Positions 1-7,007 are shown, numbered from the stretch's first letter. The stretch: 12,828 nt of DNA from an uncultured Gammaproteobacteria bacterium (GCA_946887385.1 CAMPKU010000120.1:1-12828); one strand, 5' to 3'. The notes: a model not told the origin generated them from the sequence alone. Numbers and translations are program-made.

Positions 1-94
1 TTTGCGCCGCGGTGTTGTCGGCGCCAGGGCGTGCCGGTAATCTATCGGCAGCGCTCACGAGGCGCTCCCGGTCCGCGGGAAGGGCTGCGCCCAC

Positions 95-122
95 TTGTGA
101 ACCTGATCGATCGATTTATCGA
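95..122 (+). promoter_or_regulatory. Possible promoter with overlapping inverted repeat, upstream of the ankyrin gene
   Basis: A TTGTGA hexamer (95-100) and a TATCGA hexamer (117-122) are separated by 16 bp, a weak sigma70-like pair in an AT-richer patch. The -10 candidate lies in a perfect 7-bp inverted repeat, GATCGAT (109-115) and ATCGATC (118-124), with a 2-bp spacer. An operator is conceivable. The repeat is built from overlapping GATC/ATCGAT words and may be a chance arrangement. Confidence 0.3.
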
Positions 123-175
123 TCCTTCTTTCAGCCTGTGATGCGGACACCAGGCACTACGAAAGGAGGAACGCC

Positions 176-1666
176 GTGTCCAATCCCTACGCAATGGCGC
201 TGCCCGCGTCGCCGGATCTCGCGCAGCAGCGCAAGCGCGCGAAAGAGCTGCTCAAGTCTGTTCGTGCGGGCGATCAAGACGCGATGGCGCGTGTGCGCTA
301 CGGCCACCCGCGTCTCGCGAACGGCACCGAAGCCGAGCTGCGCGCAGTCAGGCTGCACGATGCGCAATGGGTGATTGCGCGCGAGTACGGCTTCTCGAGC
401 TGGCTGAAGCTGAAACGGCACATCGACGAGATCGCCGGCGCCCGTCGCCGGCCGTACCGGCTGTTCGATACGAACCTCGACTACTATCGTGGTCGCGCCG
501 GCGGTCTGCGCAGCGTGCTGCAAACCGGAGAACGCAACGCGTTGCGCCTCGTGCGCGAGTTCCATCCGCGCTACGCCAATGCGACGGACGCGGAGATCGA
601 GGCCGCGAGCATCACGCAGGAGGAGGCGGAGCTCATTCAGGCGCGCGAGCACGGCTTCGATTCCTGGGAAGCGCTGGCCGCCGCCGTCGAAGCGCTGAAG
701 GCCGACTCGTCGAAGGAGCCGTTCCGCCTTGCGTTCGAGGCGATCGAAGCCGAGGACGCCGCCAGGCTCGAGGCGCTGCTGCAGCAACACCCGTCGCTTG
801 CACAGGCGAGCGGCACCAACGGCAACCAGCTGTTGCACTTCGCCGTGAACCACGACGACTTGCGCCTCGTGAGCGTGCTGCTCGCCGCGGGCGCGGACCC
901 CGACGCCGCCAACGACAAAGGCTCCACGCCGCTGACGCAGGCCGCCTATCGCGGCAAGGCCGATGCGATCGAGCGCCTGCTCGCGGAAGGCGCCTCCGTC
1001 GATGCGGAAGCGTATGGCGACGGCGGAACACCGCTCGCCTTCGCGCTGTTCTGGGGGCACGTGCAAGCCGCAGACAAGCTCGCGGAGGTCGCCGTCGTGC
1101 CGCAGAACCTGCGTATAGCGGCCGGCCTCGGCCGCCTCGACATCATGGCCAAGCTCTTCGACGCGAACGGCGCGCTCGAGCCCGAGGCCGGCTTTCACCG
1201 CGAGTTTCATCGCCCGCATTCGGGCTTTCCGCCGTGGCGGCCACGGCCGGACCGGCAAGAGATTCTCGACGAAGCGCTCGGCTATGCCGCGCGCTCCGGC
1301 CGCATCGACGCCATGGCGTTTCTGCATGCTCGCGGCGCGGATCTCGACAGCGCGCCTTATCAGGGCACGCCGCTCGTTCATGCCGTGCTGAACGGCCAAC
1401 TCGACGCCATCGGCTGGCTGCTCGATCACGGCGCCGACATCGACAAGAAGGCCCGCTACGGCGAGCCGCGAGGCGCAACGCCGCTGCACTTCGCTGCGGC
1501 CTGGGGCGGGCGGCTCGAGGCAGCGAAGCTCCTGGTTGCACGCGGCGCGAATCTCGCCATCCGGGACGACGACTACCATGCGCCCGCCGCCGGTTGGGCC
1601 AATCACTTCGGCAACAAAGAGATCGAGACGTTGCTGCTCGATGCCGCGAAGGACAGCGGCCGCTGA
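176..1666 (+). CDS. Ankyrin-repeat protein with a duplicated N-terminal helical motif
   Basis: A 496-residue protein with no signal peptide or membrane segment, so probably cytosolic. The GTG start is fixed by a strong Shine-Dalgarno, AAAGGAGGA at 162-170, 5 bp upstream. The N-terminus carries two copies of a roughly 60-residue motif (about 21-83 and 112-173). Both contain HPR (44-46 and 130-132), then AN, then a REYGF/REHGF-x-SW core (69-76 and 157-164). From about residue 185 to the end there are degenerate ankyrin repeats, with consensus pieces such as LLHFAV (219-224), LLAAGADPDAAN (235-246), TPLTQAAYRG (251-260), LLDHGADID (415-423), TPLHFAAAWGG (435-445) and LLVARGANL (452-460). Ankyrin domains bind other proteins, so a scaffold or inhibitor role is likely. 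The partner cannot be told from the sequence. The family call is secure, the role is unknown. Confidence 0.93.
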   Translation: MSNPYAMALPASPDLAQQRKRAKELLKSVRAGDQDAMARVRYGHPRLANGTEAELRAVRLHDAQWVIAREYGFSSWLKLKRHIDEIAGARRRPYRLFDTNLDYYRGRAGGLRSVLQTGERNALRLVREFHPRYANATDAEIEAASITQEEAELIQAREHGFDSWEALAAAVEALKADSSKEPFRLAFEAIEAEDAARLEALLQQHPSLAQASGTNGNQLLHFAVNHDDLRLVSVLLAAGADPDAANDKGSTPLTQAAYRGKADAIERLLAEGASVDAEAYGDGGTPLAFALFWGHVQAADKLAEVAVVPQNLRIAAGLGRLDIMAKLFDANGALEPEAGFHREFHRPHSGFPPWRPRPDRQEILDEALGYAARSGRIDAMAFLHARGADLDSAPYQGTPLVHAVLNGQLDAIGWLLDHGADIDKKARYGEPRGATPLHFAAAWGGRLEAAKLLVARGANLAIRDDDYHAPAAGWANHFGNKEIETLLLDAAKDSGR

Positions 1667-1686
1667 CGCTCATCTTGCCTCGAGGT

Positions 1687-1717
1687 TTGGCCGAGCCACG
1701 CCCAACCGCGGTATCCT
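1687..1717 (+). promoter_or_regulatory. Weak promoter candidate for the M61 peptidase gene
   Basis: In the 76-bp gap after the ankyrin gene, TATCCT (1712-1717) resembles a -10 box. TTGGCC (1687-1692) is the best -35, with a long 19-bp spacer. The next gene starts at 1743 with its own GAGG ribosome-binding site (1733-1736). Read-through from the ankyrin gene is equally possible. Confidence 0.3.
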
Positions 1718-1742
1718 CACACGATTTTCAGCGAGGTGGCGT

Positions 1743-3662
1743 ATGCGGCGGTGGCGTTCGATTGCGATTGCAGCCACGGCAGTCTTGGCGTTCGGCGCCG
1801 CGGGGCAGCCGCGCGGCGTACCGCTGCCGCCGGCCACGCCGGAGCCGCGCGACGTGCCGTACATGGGCGTCATCGCGCTCGACGTGGATGCGAGCGACGT
1901 GACGCGCGGCATTTTTCGCGTGCGGGAGCGCGTGCCCGTTGCAGAAGCCGGTCCGCTGACGCTGCTCTATCCCGAATGGCTTCCCGGCAAGCACGGGCCG
2001 CGCGGGGCGATCAACCTGTTGTCGGGCATCGAGATGCGCGCCAACGGCGAGCGGCTCGCCTGGCGGCGCGACCCCGTGAACGTGTATGCGTTCCACGTCG
2101 ACGTGCCTTCCGGCGCAGCCGCGCTCGATCTCACGTTCCAATTCGTCTCGCCCACGCAGCCGAACCAGGGCCGCATCGTGGCGACGCGCGAGATGCTGAA
2201 CCTGCAATGGGAGATGGTGGTGCTGTATCCGGCCGGCCACTACGCGTCGCAGATTCGCATTGCGCCGACGCTCACGCTGCCGGCCGGCTGGCGTTTCGGT
2301 GCGGCGCTCGACGGCGCGCAAACCGCGGGCGACACCACGCGCTTCGCCGAGACGAGCTTGGAGACGCTCGTCGATTCGCCGCTGTTCGCCGGTGCGCACT
2401 ATCGGCTCGTGGATCTCGACGCCGGTGCGCGGCCCGTGCGTCTGCATCTGTTCGCCGACCGGCCCGATCTGCTCGAAGCCACCGACGAGCAGCTCGAGGC
2501 GCACCGCAATGTCGTGCAACAGGCGTATCGGCTGTTCGACTCGCAGCACTACGACCGCTACGAGTTCCTGCTCGCGCTCACCGACCGGATGGGCGGCACG
2601 GGGCTCGAGCACCATCGCTCGAGCGAGAACGCCGTCGACGGCATCTACTTCACGGACTGGGACCGCGCGGCCAGCGAGCGCGACCTGTTGCCGCACGAGA
2701 TGGTGCACTCGTGGAACGGCAAGTTCCGCCGTCCCGCGGATCTGTGGACACCCAACTACGAGACGCCGATGCGCGGCAGTCTGCTGTGGGTTTACGAGGG
2801 GCTCACGCAGTATTACGGCGTGGTGCTCGCGGCTCGCTCCGGATTGTGGTCGCAGGCGCAGGCACGCGAGGCGCTCGCGTTGACGGCGGCCACCTATCAG
2901 CATCGCGTGGGGCGCCAGTGGCGCTCCGTCGCCGATACCACTCTCGATCCGATCTTGTCGGCGCGCCGGCCCGCGCCGTGGCGCAGCTGGCTGCGTAACG
3001 AGGACTACTACTCCGAAGGCCTGCTCGTTTGGCTCGACGCCGATACGCTGATTCGCGAGCGAACGAACGGCCGGCGGTCGCTCGACGATTTCGCGCGCGC
3101 GTTCTTCGGCATCGATGACGGTTCGTGGGTGCCCGTCACGTACACGTTCGACGATGTGGTCGCGGCGTTGAGCTCGGTGCTGGAGTACGACTGGGCCGCG
3201 TTCCTGCGCGCGCGCATCGACGAGGCCGGCACGGAGCCGCCGCTCGACGGGTTCAGCCGCGGCGGCTATCGGCTCGTGTACAAAGAGGAGCGCAGTAACT
3301 TCCAGCGCGAGGCCGAGGCGTACGGCCGCACGGCGGACTTCAGCTATTCGGTGGGGCTCGCGTTCGGCGAGAACGGCAACGTCTCGGGCGTGCAGTGGGA
3401 CGGCCCGGCATTCAACCAAGGGGTAACGGTCGGCACGCAGGTCGTTGCCGTGAACGGCGTCTCGTATAGCAACGAAGCGCTGCGCCGCGCGATCACGGCC
3501 GCAAAGGACGAGCAGAAGCCGCTCGACCTGCTGTTGAAGAACGGCGATCAGTACCGAACCATCGCCATCGAGTACCGCGACGGGTTGCGGTATCCGCACC
3601 TCGAGCGCGAGGCGAGAACCGAGGACCGCCTGGCTGCCATTCTTGCACCGCGTTCACGCTGA
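1743..3662 (+). CDS. Exported M61-family zinc metallopeptidase with C-terminal PDZ domain
   Basis: A 639-residue protein. The ATG at 1743 is chosen over upstream in-frame starts because it gives a classic signal peptide (MRRWRS, then an Ala/Val/Leu core to about residue 20) and has GAGG 6 bp before it. Residues of about 35-200 match the M61 N-terminal beta domain. The catalytic part contains GLEHH (287-291), the zinc motif HEMVH (318-322, with E319 as the general base), SWN directly after it, and the third ligand in WVYEGLTQYY (E352). These are the hallmarks of the glycyl-aminopeptidase/M61 family. YYSEG and SLDDF blocks follow. Residues of about 535-620 form a PDZ domain with a VGLAFGENGN strand. 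All catalytic residues are present, so it should be an active periplasmic or surface peptidase. Substrates cannot be deduced; the family tends to favour small N-terminal residues such as Gly and Ala. The neighbouring genes give no functional hint. Confidence 0.95.
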   Translation: MRRWRSIAIAATAVLAFGAAGQPRGVPLPPATPEPRDVPYMGVIALDVDASDVTRGIFRVRERVPVAEAGPLTLLYPEWLPGKHGPRGAINLLSGIEMRANGERLAWRRDPVNVYAFHVDVPSGAAALDLTFQFVSPTQPNQGRIVATREMLNLQWEMVVLYPAGHYASQIRIAPTLTLPAGWRFGAALDGAQTAGDTTRFAETSLETLVDSPLFAGAHYRLVDLDAGARPVRLHLFADRPDLLEATDEQLEAHRNVVQQAYRLFDSQHYDRYEFLLALTDRMGGTGLEHHRSSENAVDGIYFTDWDRAASERDLLPHEMVHSWNGKFRRPADLWTPNYETPMRGSLLWVYEGLTQYYGVVLAARSGLWSQAQAREALALTAATYQHRVGRQWRSVADTTLDPILSARRPAPWRSWLRNEDYYSEGLLVWLDADTLIRERTNGRRSLDDFARAFFGIDDGSWVPVTYTFDDVVAALSSVLEYDWAAFLRARIDEAGTEPPLDGFSRGGYRLVYKEERSNFQREAEAYGRTADFSYSVGLAFGENGNVSGVQWDGPAFNQGVTVGTQVVAVNGVSYSNEALRRAITAAKDEQKPLDLLLKNGDQYRTIAIEYRDGLRYPHLEREARTEDRLAAILAPRSR

Positions 3663-3677
3663 GGCGCGGCCGCACGG

Positions 3678-3686
3678 TGCTAGACT
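3678..3686 (+). promoter_or_regulatory. Extended -10 promoter of dusB
   Basis: TG-C-TAGACT at 3678-3686 matches an extended -10 element (TGnTAnnnT). No good -35 at 17 bp was seen; TTCACG (3653-3658) is 22 bp away. Transcription would begin near 3692. That would put the GTG at 3677 outside the transcript and supports an ATG start for dusB at 3704 or 3713. Confidence 0.5.
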
Positions 3687-3712
3687 CGCGTGCCGCAACC
3701 AAAATGCCCGCC

Positions 3713-4714
3713 ATGCTGATCGGTCCGCACCGCATAAACCCGCCGCTGATTCTGGCGCCCATGGCGGGCGTCACGGACAAACCTTTTCGCCTCTTGTGCA
3801 AGCGGCTCGGTGCCGGTTACGCCGTGTCGGAGATGACGAGCTCCGATCCCCGTCTCTGGCGTACGCGCAAGAGCGTGGCGCGCCTCGATCACGATGGCGA
3901 GCCCGCACCGATCGGCGTGCAGATCGCCGGTGCGGATCCGGGCGCCTTGGCGGCTGCCGCGCAGCATGCCGTGCTGCACGGCGCACAGATCGTCGACATC
4001 AACATGGGCTGCCCGGCGAAGAAGGTGTGCAGCGCCTGGGCCGGCTCCGCTCTGCTCAAAGACGAGCTGCTCGTCGGCAGAATCTTGGCGGCCGTCGTCC
4101 GCGCCGTGGACGTTCCCGTGACGCTGAAGATTCGCACGGGCTTCGACTCGGCGAATCGTAACGGCCTGCGCGTGGCTCGCATCGCCGAGGACGCCGGCAT
4201 TCGGGCGCTGGCCGTGCACGGCCGCACGCGCGACATGCACTACACCGGCTTTGCGGAGTACGAAACGATCGCAGCGATCAAGCAGACGGTAAGCATTCCG
4301 GTAATGGCCAACGGCGACGTCACGTCGCCGCACAAAGCGCGCGAGGTGCTCGCGGCCACGGGTGCCGACGCGTTGATGATCGGGCGTGCCGCCCAGGGTC
4401 GGCCGTGGATTTTTCGGGAGATCGCTCACTACCTCGCGACGGGCGAGCTCTTACCGCCGCCGTCCGTAGCGCAAGTTCGCGAAACGCTGCTCGCGCACGT
4501 GCAGGCGTTACACGCGTTCTATGGCGAAGCGTCGGGCGTGCGGATCGCACGGAAGCATCTTGCCTGGTACGCGAAGGACCGCCCGGAAAATGCCGCGTTT
4601 CGTGCCGTCGTCAATCGAGCCGACACGGCCGACGAGCAAGTGCGCTTGACGCGCGACTATTTCGACGCGCTCGAGGACGGCGCCGCGGGCCACGTGCTCG
4701 GGGCCGCGGCATAG
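3713..4714 (+). CDS. dusB: tRNA-dihydrouridine synthase B
   Basis: An FMN enzyme that reduces a D-loop uridine of tRNA to dihydrouridine using NADPH; E. coli DusB acts on U17. The protein follows the E. coli DusB pattern almost end to end. It has APMAGVTDKPFR (15-26), VSEM, then DINMGCPAKKV with the catalytic cysteine C100, the TLKIRTGF strand, HGRTR (169-173), NGDV, and the phosphate-binding GRAAQGRPWIF (224-234). A RIARKH-x-x-WY helical C-terminal domain follows. I start at the ATG at 3713 (MLIGPHRI), which aligns with the E. coli start. An ATG at 3704 and a GTG at 3677 are in frame, but the GTG overlaps the likely promoter. No clear Shine-Dalgarno precedes any of them. In E. coli dusB is followed by fis; here no fis is present and the next gene is convergent. 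The last 20 or so residues extend past the E. coli end and overlap the opposing gene. Confidence 0.97.
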   Translation: MLIGPHRINPPLILAPMAGVTDKPFRLLCKRLGAGYAVSEMTSSDPRLWRTRKSVARLDHDGEPAPIGVQIAGADPGALAAAAQHAVLHGAQIVDINMGCPAKKVCSAWAGSALLKDELLVGRILAAVVRAVDVPVTLKIRTGFDSANRNGLRVARIAEDAGIRALAVHGRTRDMHYTGFAEYETIAAIKQTVSIPVMANGDVTSPHKAREVLAATGADALMIGRAAQGRPWIFREIAHYLATGELLPPPSVAQVRETLLAHVQALHAFYGEASGVRIARKHLAWYAKDRPENAAFRAVVNRADTADEQVRLTRDYFDALEDGAAGHVLGAAA

Positions 4715-5001
4715 GCTGCGGCGGCGGAGTCGTCGCGATGGTAGACGATAGGAATGTTGCGGCTCGCGGCGAACGATACCGCCCACTCGAGCGCGGCGGG
4801 GTGAGATAGCGGCACGGATTGGCCGATCGTGGCCACTTGCCAGCGCACTTTGTCGCCCACGAGCCGGCTTGCGACGTGCTCGATGGTGGTTACGACGCTG
4901 CCGTCTTCGGCGAGCTCCGTCTCCACGAGCATGAACGCGGGGTCGACATACGACTCACCGGGATCGAGTGCGGGCAGGACGCGGACGTCCGTGGCCTTCA
5001 T
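4657..5001 (-). CDS. Conserved-looking hypothetical protein, convergent with dusB
   Basis: A 114-residue soluble protein that I cannot assign to a named family. The start is supported by AAGGA (minus strand, 5010-5014) 8 bp before the ATG and by a TATACT -10 box further up. Residues 1-92 look like a small folded alpha/beta protein. There is a Val/Glu-rich strand region (23-46), a strand RWQVATIG (53-60), then SHPAALEWAVSFAASRNIP (66-84) that reads as an amphipathic helix, then the strand IVYHRDD (85-91). From about residue 93 the chain turns into an Ala/Ser/Pro-rich tail. That tail is exactly the part read antisense to the 3' end of dusB (58-bp overlap). The tail may be a late extension acquired by loss of an earlier stop. 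No signal peptide or membrane segment is visible. The function is unknown. Confidence 0.75.
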   Translation of the reverse strand: MKATDVRVLPALDPGESYVDPAFMLVETELAEDGSVVTTIEHVASRLVGDKVRWQVATIGQSVPLSHPAALEWAVSFAASRNIPIVYHRDDSAAAAYAAAPSTWPAAPSSSASK

Positions 5002-5031
5002 CTTTGTTGTCCTTGGCAGGCCTCGAACGGC

Positions 5032-5037
5032 AGTATA
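5032..5037 (-). promoter_or_regulatory. -10 element of the hypothetical gene ending at 4657
   Basis: Read on the minus strand, TATACT lies 30 bp before the ATG at 5001 and is one base from the sigma70 consensus. The hexamer 17 bp upstream (CCCGGC) does not resemble a -35, so activator help or weak expression is possible. It lies just past the terminator of the uppS operon, which fits an independent transcript. Confidence 0.5.
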
Positions 5038-5093
5038 GCGCCGCGGCTCGGGCGGCCGGGATGGCGATTTCTACATAACGCGCCGCGTGCGCC

Positions 5094-5144
5094 AAAGAAA
5101 AGTCGCTTGCGGCTTGCGCGCGGCGCGCGCGCTGCAAGAGCCGC
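5094..5144 (-). terminator. Rho-independent terminator of the uppS operon
   Basis: On the minus strand a long GC-rich hairpin begins at the uppS stop codon. Its outer stem pairs 5134-5144 with 5109-5117 (GCGGC...GCCGC, with a 2-base bulge). An inner stem of alternating GC lies inside it. After the stem come six bases and then CTTTTCTTT (5102-5094). It should end transcription before the next gene on the same strand. Confidence 0.7.
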
Positions 5145-5839
5145 TACTCGGCGCGGGAATAGGCCGACGGCGCGGCGCTTGCCACGCGGCCGAACCGCCG
5201 GTCGCGCCGCGCGAACTCGCGCAGAGCGGCGTCGAACGCCGCCTCGTCGAAGTCCGGCCAGAACGTGTCGACGAACACGAGCTCCGCGTAGGCGCACTCC
5301 CAGAGCAGGAAGTCGCTCAAGCGGCGCTCGCCGCCGGTGCGGATCAACAAGTCGACGGGCACGTCGATCGCGGAATGCACGGCGGCCGCCAGCTCCTTCT
5401 CGAAGCTGTCCGGCGAGCGGGTGCGCGCCGCAGCTTGCGCGATGGCCGCTCGTGCCGAGTAGTCCACGGCGAGGCGCAAGTGCAACCGCGTTCCGTCGGA
5501 GGTGAGCCGCTCGGTGTTTTCGATGGTGCGCACGAGGTCGCGGCTCAAGCGATCGCGCCGGCCAATGACGCTCAAGCGCACGCCGTTGTCGAGGCAGCGC
5601 GCCGTTTCGCTCACCAAGTAGCGCTTCAGCAGGCGCATGAGGCTCGCGACTTCCTGGGCGGGCCGCGACCAGTTGTCGGAGGAGAACGCATACAGTGTCA
5701 GGATGTCGACGGGGCCGCGCGTGGCGGCTTCGACGATCCGCCGCACGGCCTTCGCGCCCGCTCGGTGGCCTGCGGAGCGGGCGAGGCCGCGACGTTCGGC
5801 CCAGCGGCCGTTGCCGTCCATGATGATCGCAGTGTGCAT
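5144..5839 (-). CDS. uppS: Cis-prenyltransferase, UppS family (isoprenyl diphosphate synthase)
   Basis: This family condenses isopentenyl diphosphate onto an allylic diphosphate with Z geometry; classic UppS makes the C55 carrier for cell-wall glycans. Family motifs are clear. AIIMDGNGRW (4-13) has the catalytic Asp8, GHRAG (24-28) binds diphosphate, and LTLYAFSSDNWSRP (47-60) is present. IRTGGERRLSDF (166-177) supplies R167, R173 and S175 for IPP, and AYAE holds the magnesium-binding E186, with WPDF at 194-197. At 231 residues it is some 20 shorter than E. coli UppS. The usual NYGGR-x-D-I block is replaced by VDYSARAAI (125-133). Its start lies 5 bp after the regulator's stop, and its AAAGG site lies inside the regulator's last codons, so translation is probably coupled. 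The canonical cdsA/dxr neighbours are absent. It could be a second enzyme with a different chain length, so the symbol denotes the family rather than a proven role. Confidence 0.93.
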   Translation of the reverse strand: MHTAIIMDGNGRWAERRGLARSAGHRAGAKAVRRIVEAATRGPVDILTLYAFSSDNWSRPAQEVASLMRLLKRYLVSETARCLDNGVRLSVIGRRDRLSRDLVRTIENTERLTSDGTRLHLRLAVDYSARAAIAQAAARTRSPDSFEKELAAAVHSAIDVPVDLLIRTGGERRLSDFLLWECAYAELVFVDTFWPDFDEAAFDAALREFARRDRRFGRVASAAPSAYSRAE

Positions 5840-5844
5840 GCTCG

Positions 5845-6234
5845 TTAAGGACCTTTAGCTGCGTGTATCAACGCTTCCATGTGCTCGAGGTGCCGCGCGA
5901 AGATCCGCTTGCCCTTGGCGGTCAAGCTGAACTCGGTCTTCGGCACGCGCGCTGAAAATCGCTTCTTGCAAGTGAGATACCCCGCGTCCTCGAGCTTGCG
6001 CGCGTGAATGCTCAAGTTGCCGTCGGTGGTCTTCAACAGATCTCGCAGCTCCGCGAACGTCATGCTCCGATTCACGCTGAGCGCGCTCATGATGCCCAAG
6101 CGCACACGCTCGTATATGAGACGGTCGGTCTCGCCGGCATCGGGGTGGGCGAAGTAGCCCGCGACGGCGCGCAGCCGCTGCGCGTCGGGAGCTTGCGCGT
6201 CCTCGTGGCGCTTGAGGCCCGGCTTAGCCGCCAT
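5845..6234 (-). CDS. Winged-helix transcriptional regulator (HTH_34-like)
   Basis: A 129-residue DNA-binding protein. The core runs from about 43 to 125. VRLGIMSALS (44-53) is the first helix, MTFAELRDLL (58-67) the second, and TDGNLSIHARKLEDAGYL (70-87) contains the recognition helix. The wing follows as KKRFSARVPKTEFSLTAKGK (90-109). EFSLTAKGKRIF, then a last helix of LEHMEALI type, is typical of the winged-helix group often named PF13601/HTH_34. There is no sensor domain beyond a charged 35-residue N-terminus. It overlaps the upstream membrane-protein gene by 11 bp and is followed 5 bp later by uppS, so the three are one transcript. A GAGG motif lies 4 bp before the ATG. Self-regulation through the AAAG/CTTT half-sites at the operon promoter is likely but inferred. 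Family call firm, effector unknown. Confidence 0.92.
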   Translation of the reverse strand: MAAKPGLKRHEDAQAPDAQRLRAVAGYFAHPDAGETDRLIYERVRLGIMSALSVNRSMTFAELRDLLKTTDGNLSIHARKLEDAGYLTCKKRFSARVPKTEFSLTAKGKRIFARHLEHMEALIHAAKGP

Positions 6235-6835
6235 GGTGCCTCACGATGGTGGTTCCAAGCGCCAAGTGAATGCCGCCGAAGCCGAGCGCGAGCACGATGT
6301 GAGCGGAGCCCGGCGGCAGCAACAACGTGGCCGTTCCGAGCCCCATGAACGCAATACCCGCCGTGAAGACGGCCGGAAGCGCAAACAGTCCGCACGCTGC
6401 GAGCCCCGTGCCGTAGAGCAGCAGCCACATGCCCGTGATGAGCTCGCGGTCAACCCGCCCGGCGAGAGCGGCTGTGAGAATGGCGCCCGAGAGGAACGCA
6501 GGCGCCAGCGTCATGAAGAATCGCTGCGCCACGGCCCGCCGCAGGCTCAAGCCTTGCGCGCGCGCTTTCTGCTCCATGAACCACAGCGCCGAGCCGCAGG
6601 CGACGGCGGCGGCGCCGACCCAAACGGCCAGCCAATAGGGCGCGAAAAGAGGCAGCGACTCGATGCCGACCGCGAGGAGCGCCGTAATGCCCATGGCGAT
6701 GCAACCCTTGCCTGGCACCGTGGTAAACGTGTGCGCCGCTTCGATCGTGCTGCGAATGTAGCGCAGGTGCTCCACCGCTCCCGAGTCGATGGGAGTGGGC
6801 TCGAGGCGTGGCGGACGCTTGGGTGAGGCGCTCAT
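6224..6835 (-). CDS. Six-helix inner-membrane protein of unknown function
   Basis: A 203-residue integral membrane protein. Residues 1-43 are cytosolic in character and include HLRYIRSTIEAAHTFTTVPG (23-42), a polar stretch that looks conserved and leads straight into the first helix. Predicted helices lie at about 44-61, 67-87, 106-126, 132-152, 154-173 and 178-198. A basic cytosolic loop (89-105) follows helix two. There are no charged residues of the transporter kind inside the helices and no enzyme motif. It is the first gene of the operon with the winged-helix regulator and uppS. Its stop codon lies inside the regulator gene, giving tight translational linkage. A role in sensing or in membrane lipid handling would fit the company it keeps but is only a guess. 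Confidence 0.85.
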   Translation of the reverse strand: MSASPKRPPRLEPTPIDSGAVEHLRYIRSTIEAAHTFTTVPGKGCIAMGITALLAVGIESLPLFAPYWLAVWVGAAAVACGSALWFMEQKARAQGLSLRRAVAQRFFMTLAPAFLSGAILTAALAGRVDRELITGMWLLLYGTGLAACGLFALPAVFTAGIAFMGLGTATLLLPPGSAHIVLALGFGGIHLALGTTIVRHHGG

Positions 6836-6860
6836 CGAGTACTGGTAACCAATGGGCTAG

Positions 6861-6891
6861 ATTCTAAAGCAAGTACTTTACACCGCAAAGT
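6861..6891 (-). promoter_or_regulatory. Promoter of the membrane protein/regulator/uppS operon with AAAG/CTTT operator array
   Basis: Read on the minus strand, TTGCGG (6888-6883) and TAGAAT (6866-6861) are separated by 16 bp, a good sigma70 pair 26 bp before the ATG at 6835. Three alternating half-sites span it: TAAAG (6865-6869), ACTTT(A) (6875-6880) and AAAGT (6887-6891). They form two overlapping inverted repeats, TAAAG-6-CTTTA and ACTTT-7-AAAGT, and AAGTACTT (6871-6878) is itself a palindrome. Half-site centres are about 10-11 bp apart, so they face the same side of the helix. This suits an autoregulated dimeric winged-helix protein. Confidence 0.6.
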
Positions 6892-7007
6892 GGCAGTGTG
6901 TCCGTGAACTGTTCCACGCTGGGCGGCCGGCGAAGCGGCTGCGGGCAGCGGGCGTGGCTGCAGAGCGCCGGTTAACATATGGCGAGGCGTCCCCCAGGGC
7001 CGGCGTA

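Noticed and set aside
2..40. Possible tail of an upstream gene on the plus strand, ending TAA at 38-40
   Set aside because: Only twelve codons are visible and another frame is open to 141 as well; nothing identifies a real gene end.
131..1606. Long minus-strand open frame opposite the ankyrin gene
   Set aside because: It is antisense to a gene with a strong start and recognisable repeats. The translation is Arg/Val/Ala-rich with no motif, as expected for the complement of high-GC coding DNA.
1728..3599. 623-codon minus-strand open frame opposite the M61 peptidase
   Set aside because: The plus-strand frame has a signal peptide, HEMVH zinc site and PDZ domain. The antisense frame shows none of these and has the composition of a shadow frame.
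4682..4710. Hairpin GCCGCGG...CCGCGGC at the dusB 3' end as a shared terminator
   Set aside because: There is no T-run after it on either strand and it lies within coding sequence of both genes; GC-rich chance pairing is enough.
6892..7007. Small gene or RNA upstream of the uppS operon
   Set aside because: No open frame with a start signal, no tRNA-like fold and no promoter pair could be supported; it is GC-rich spacer.
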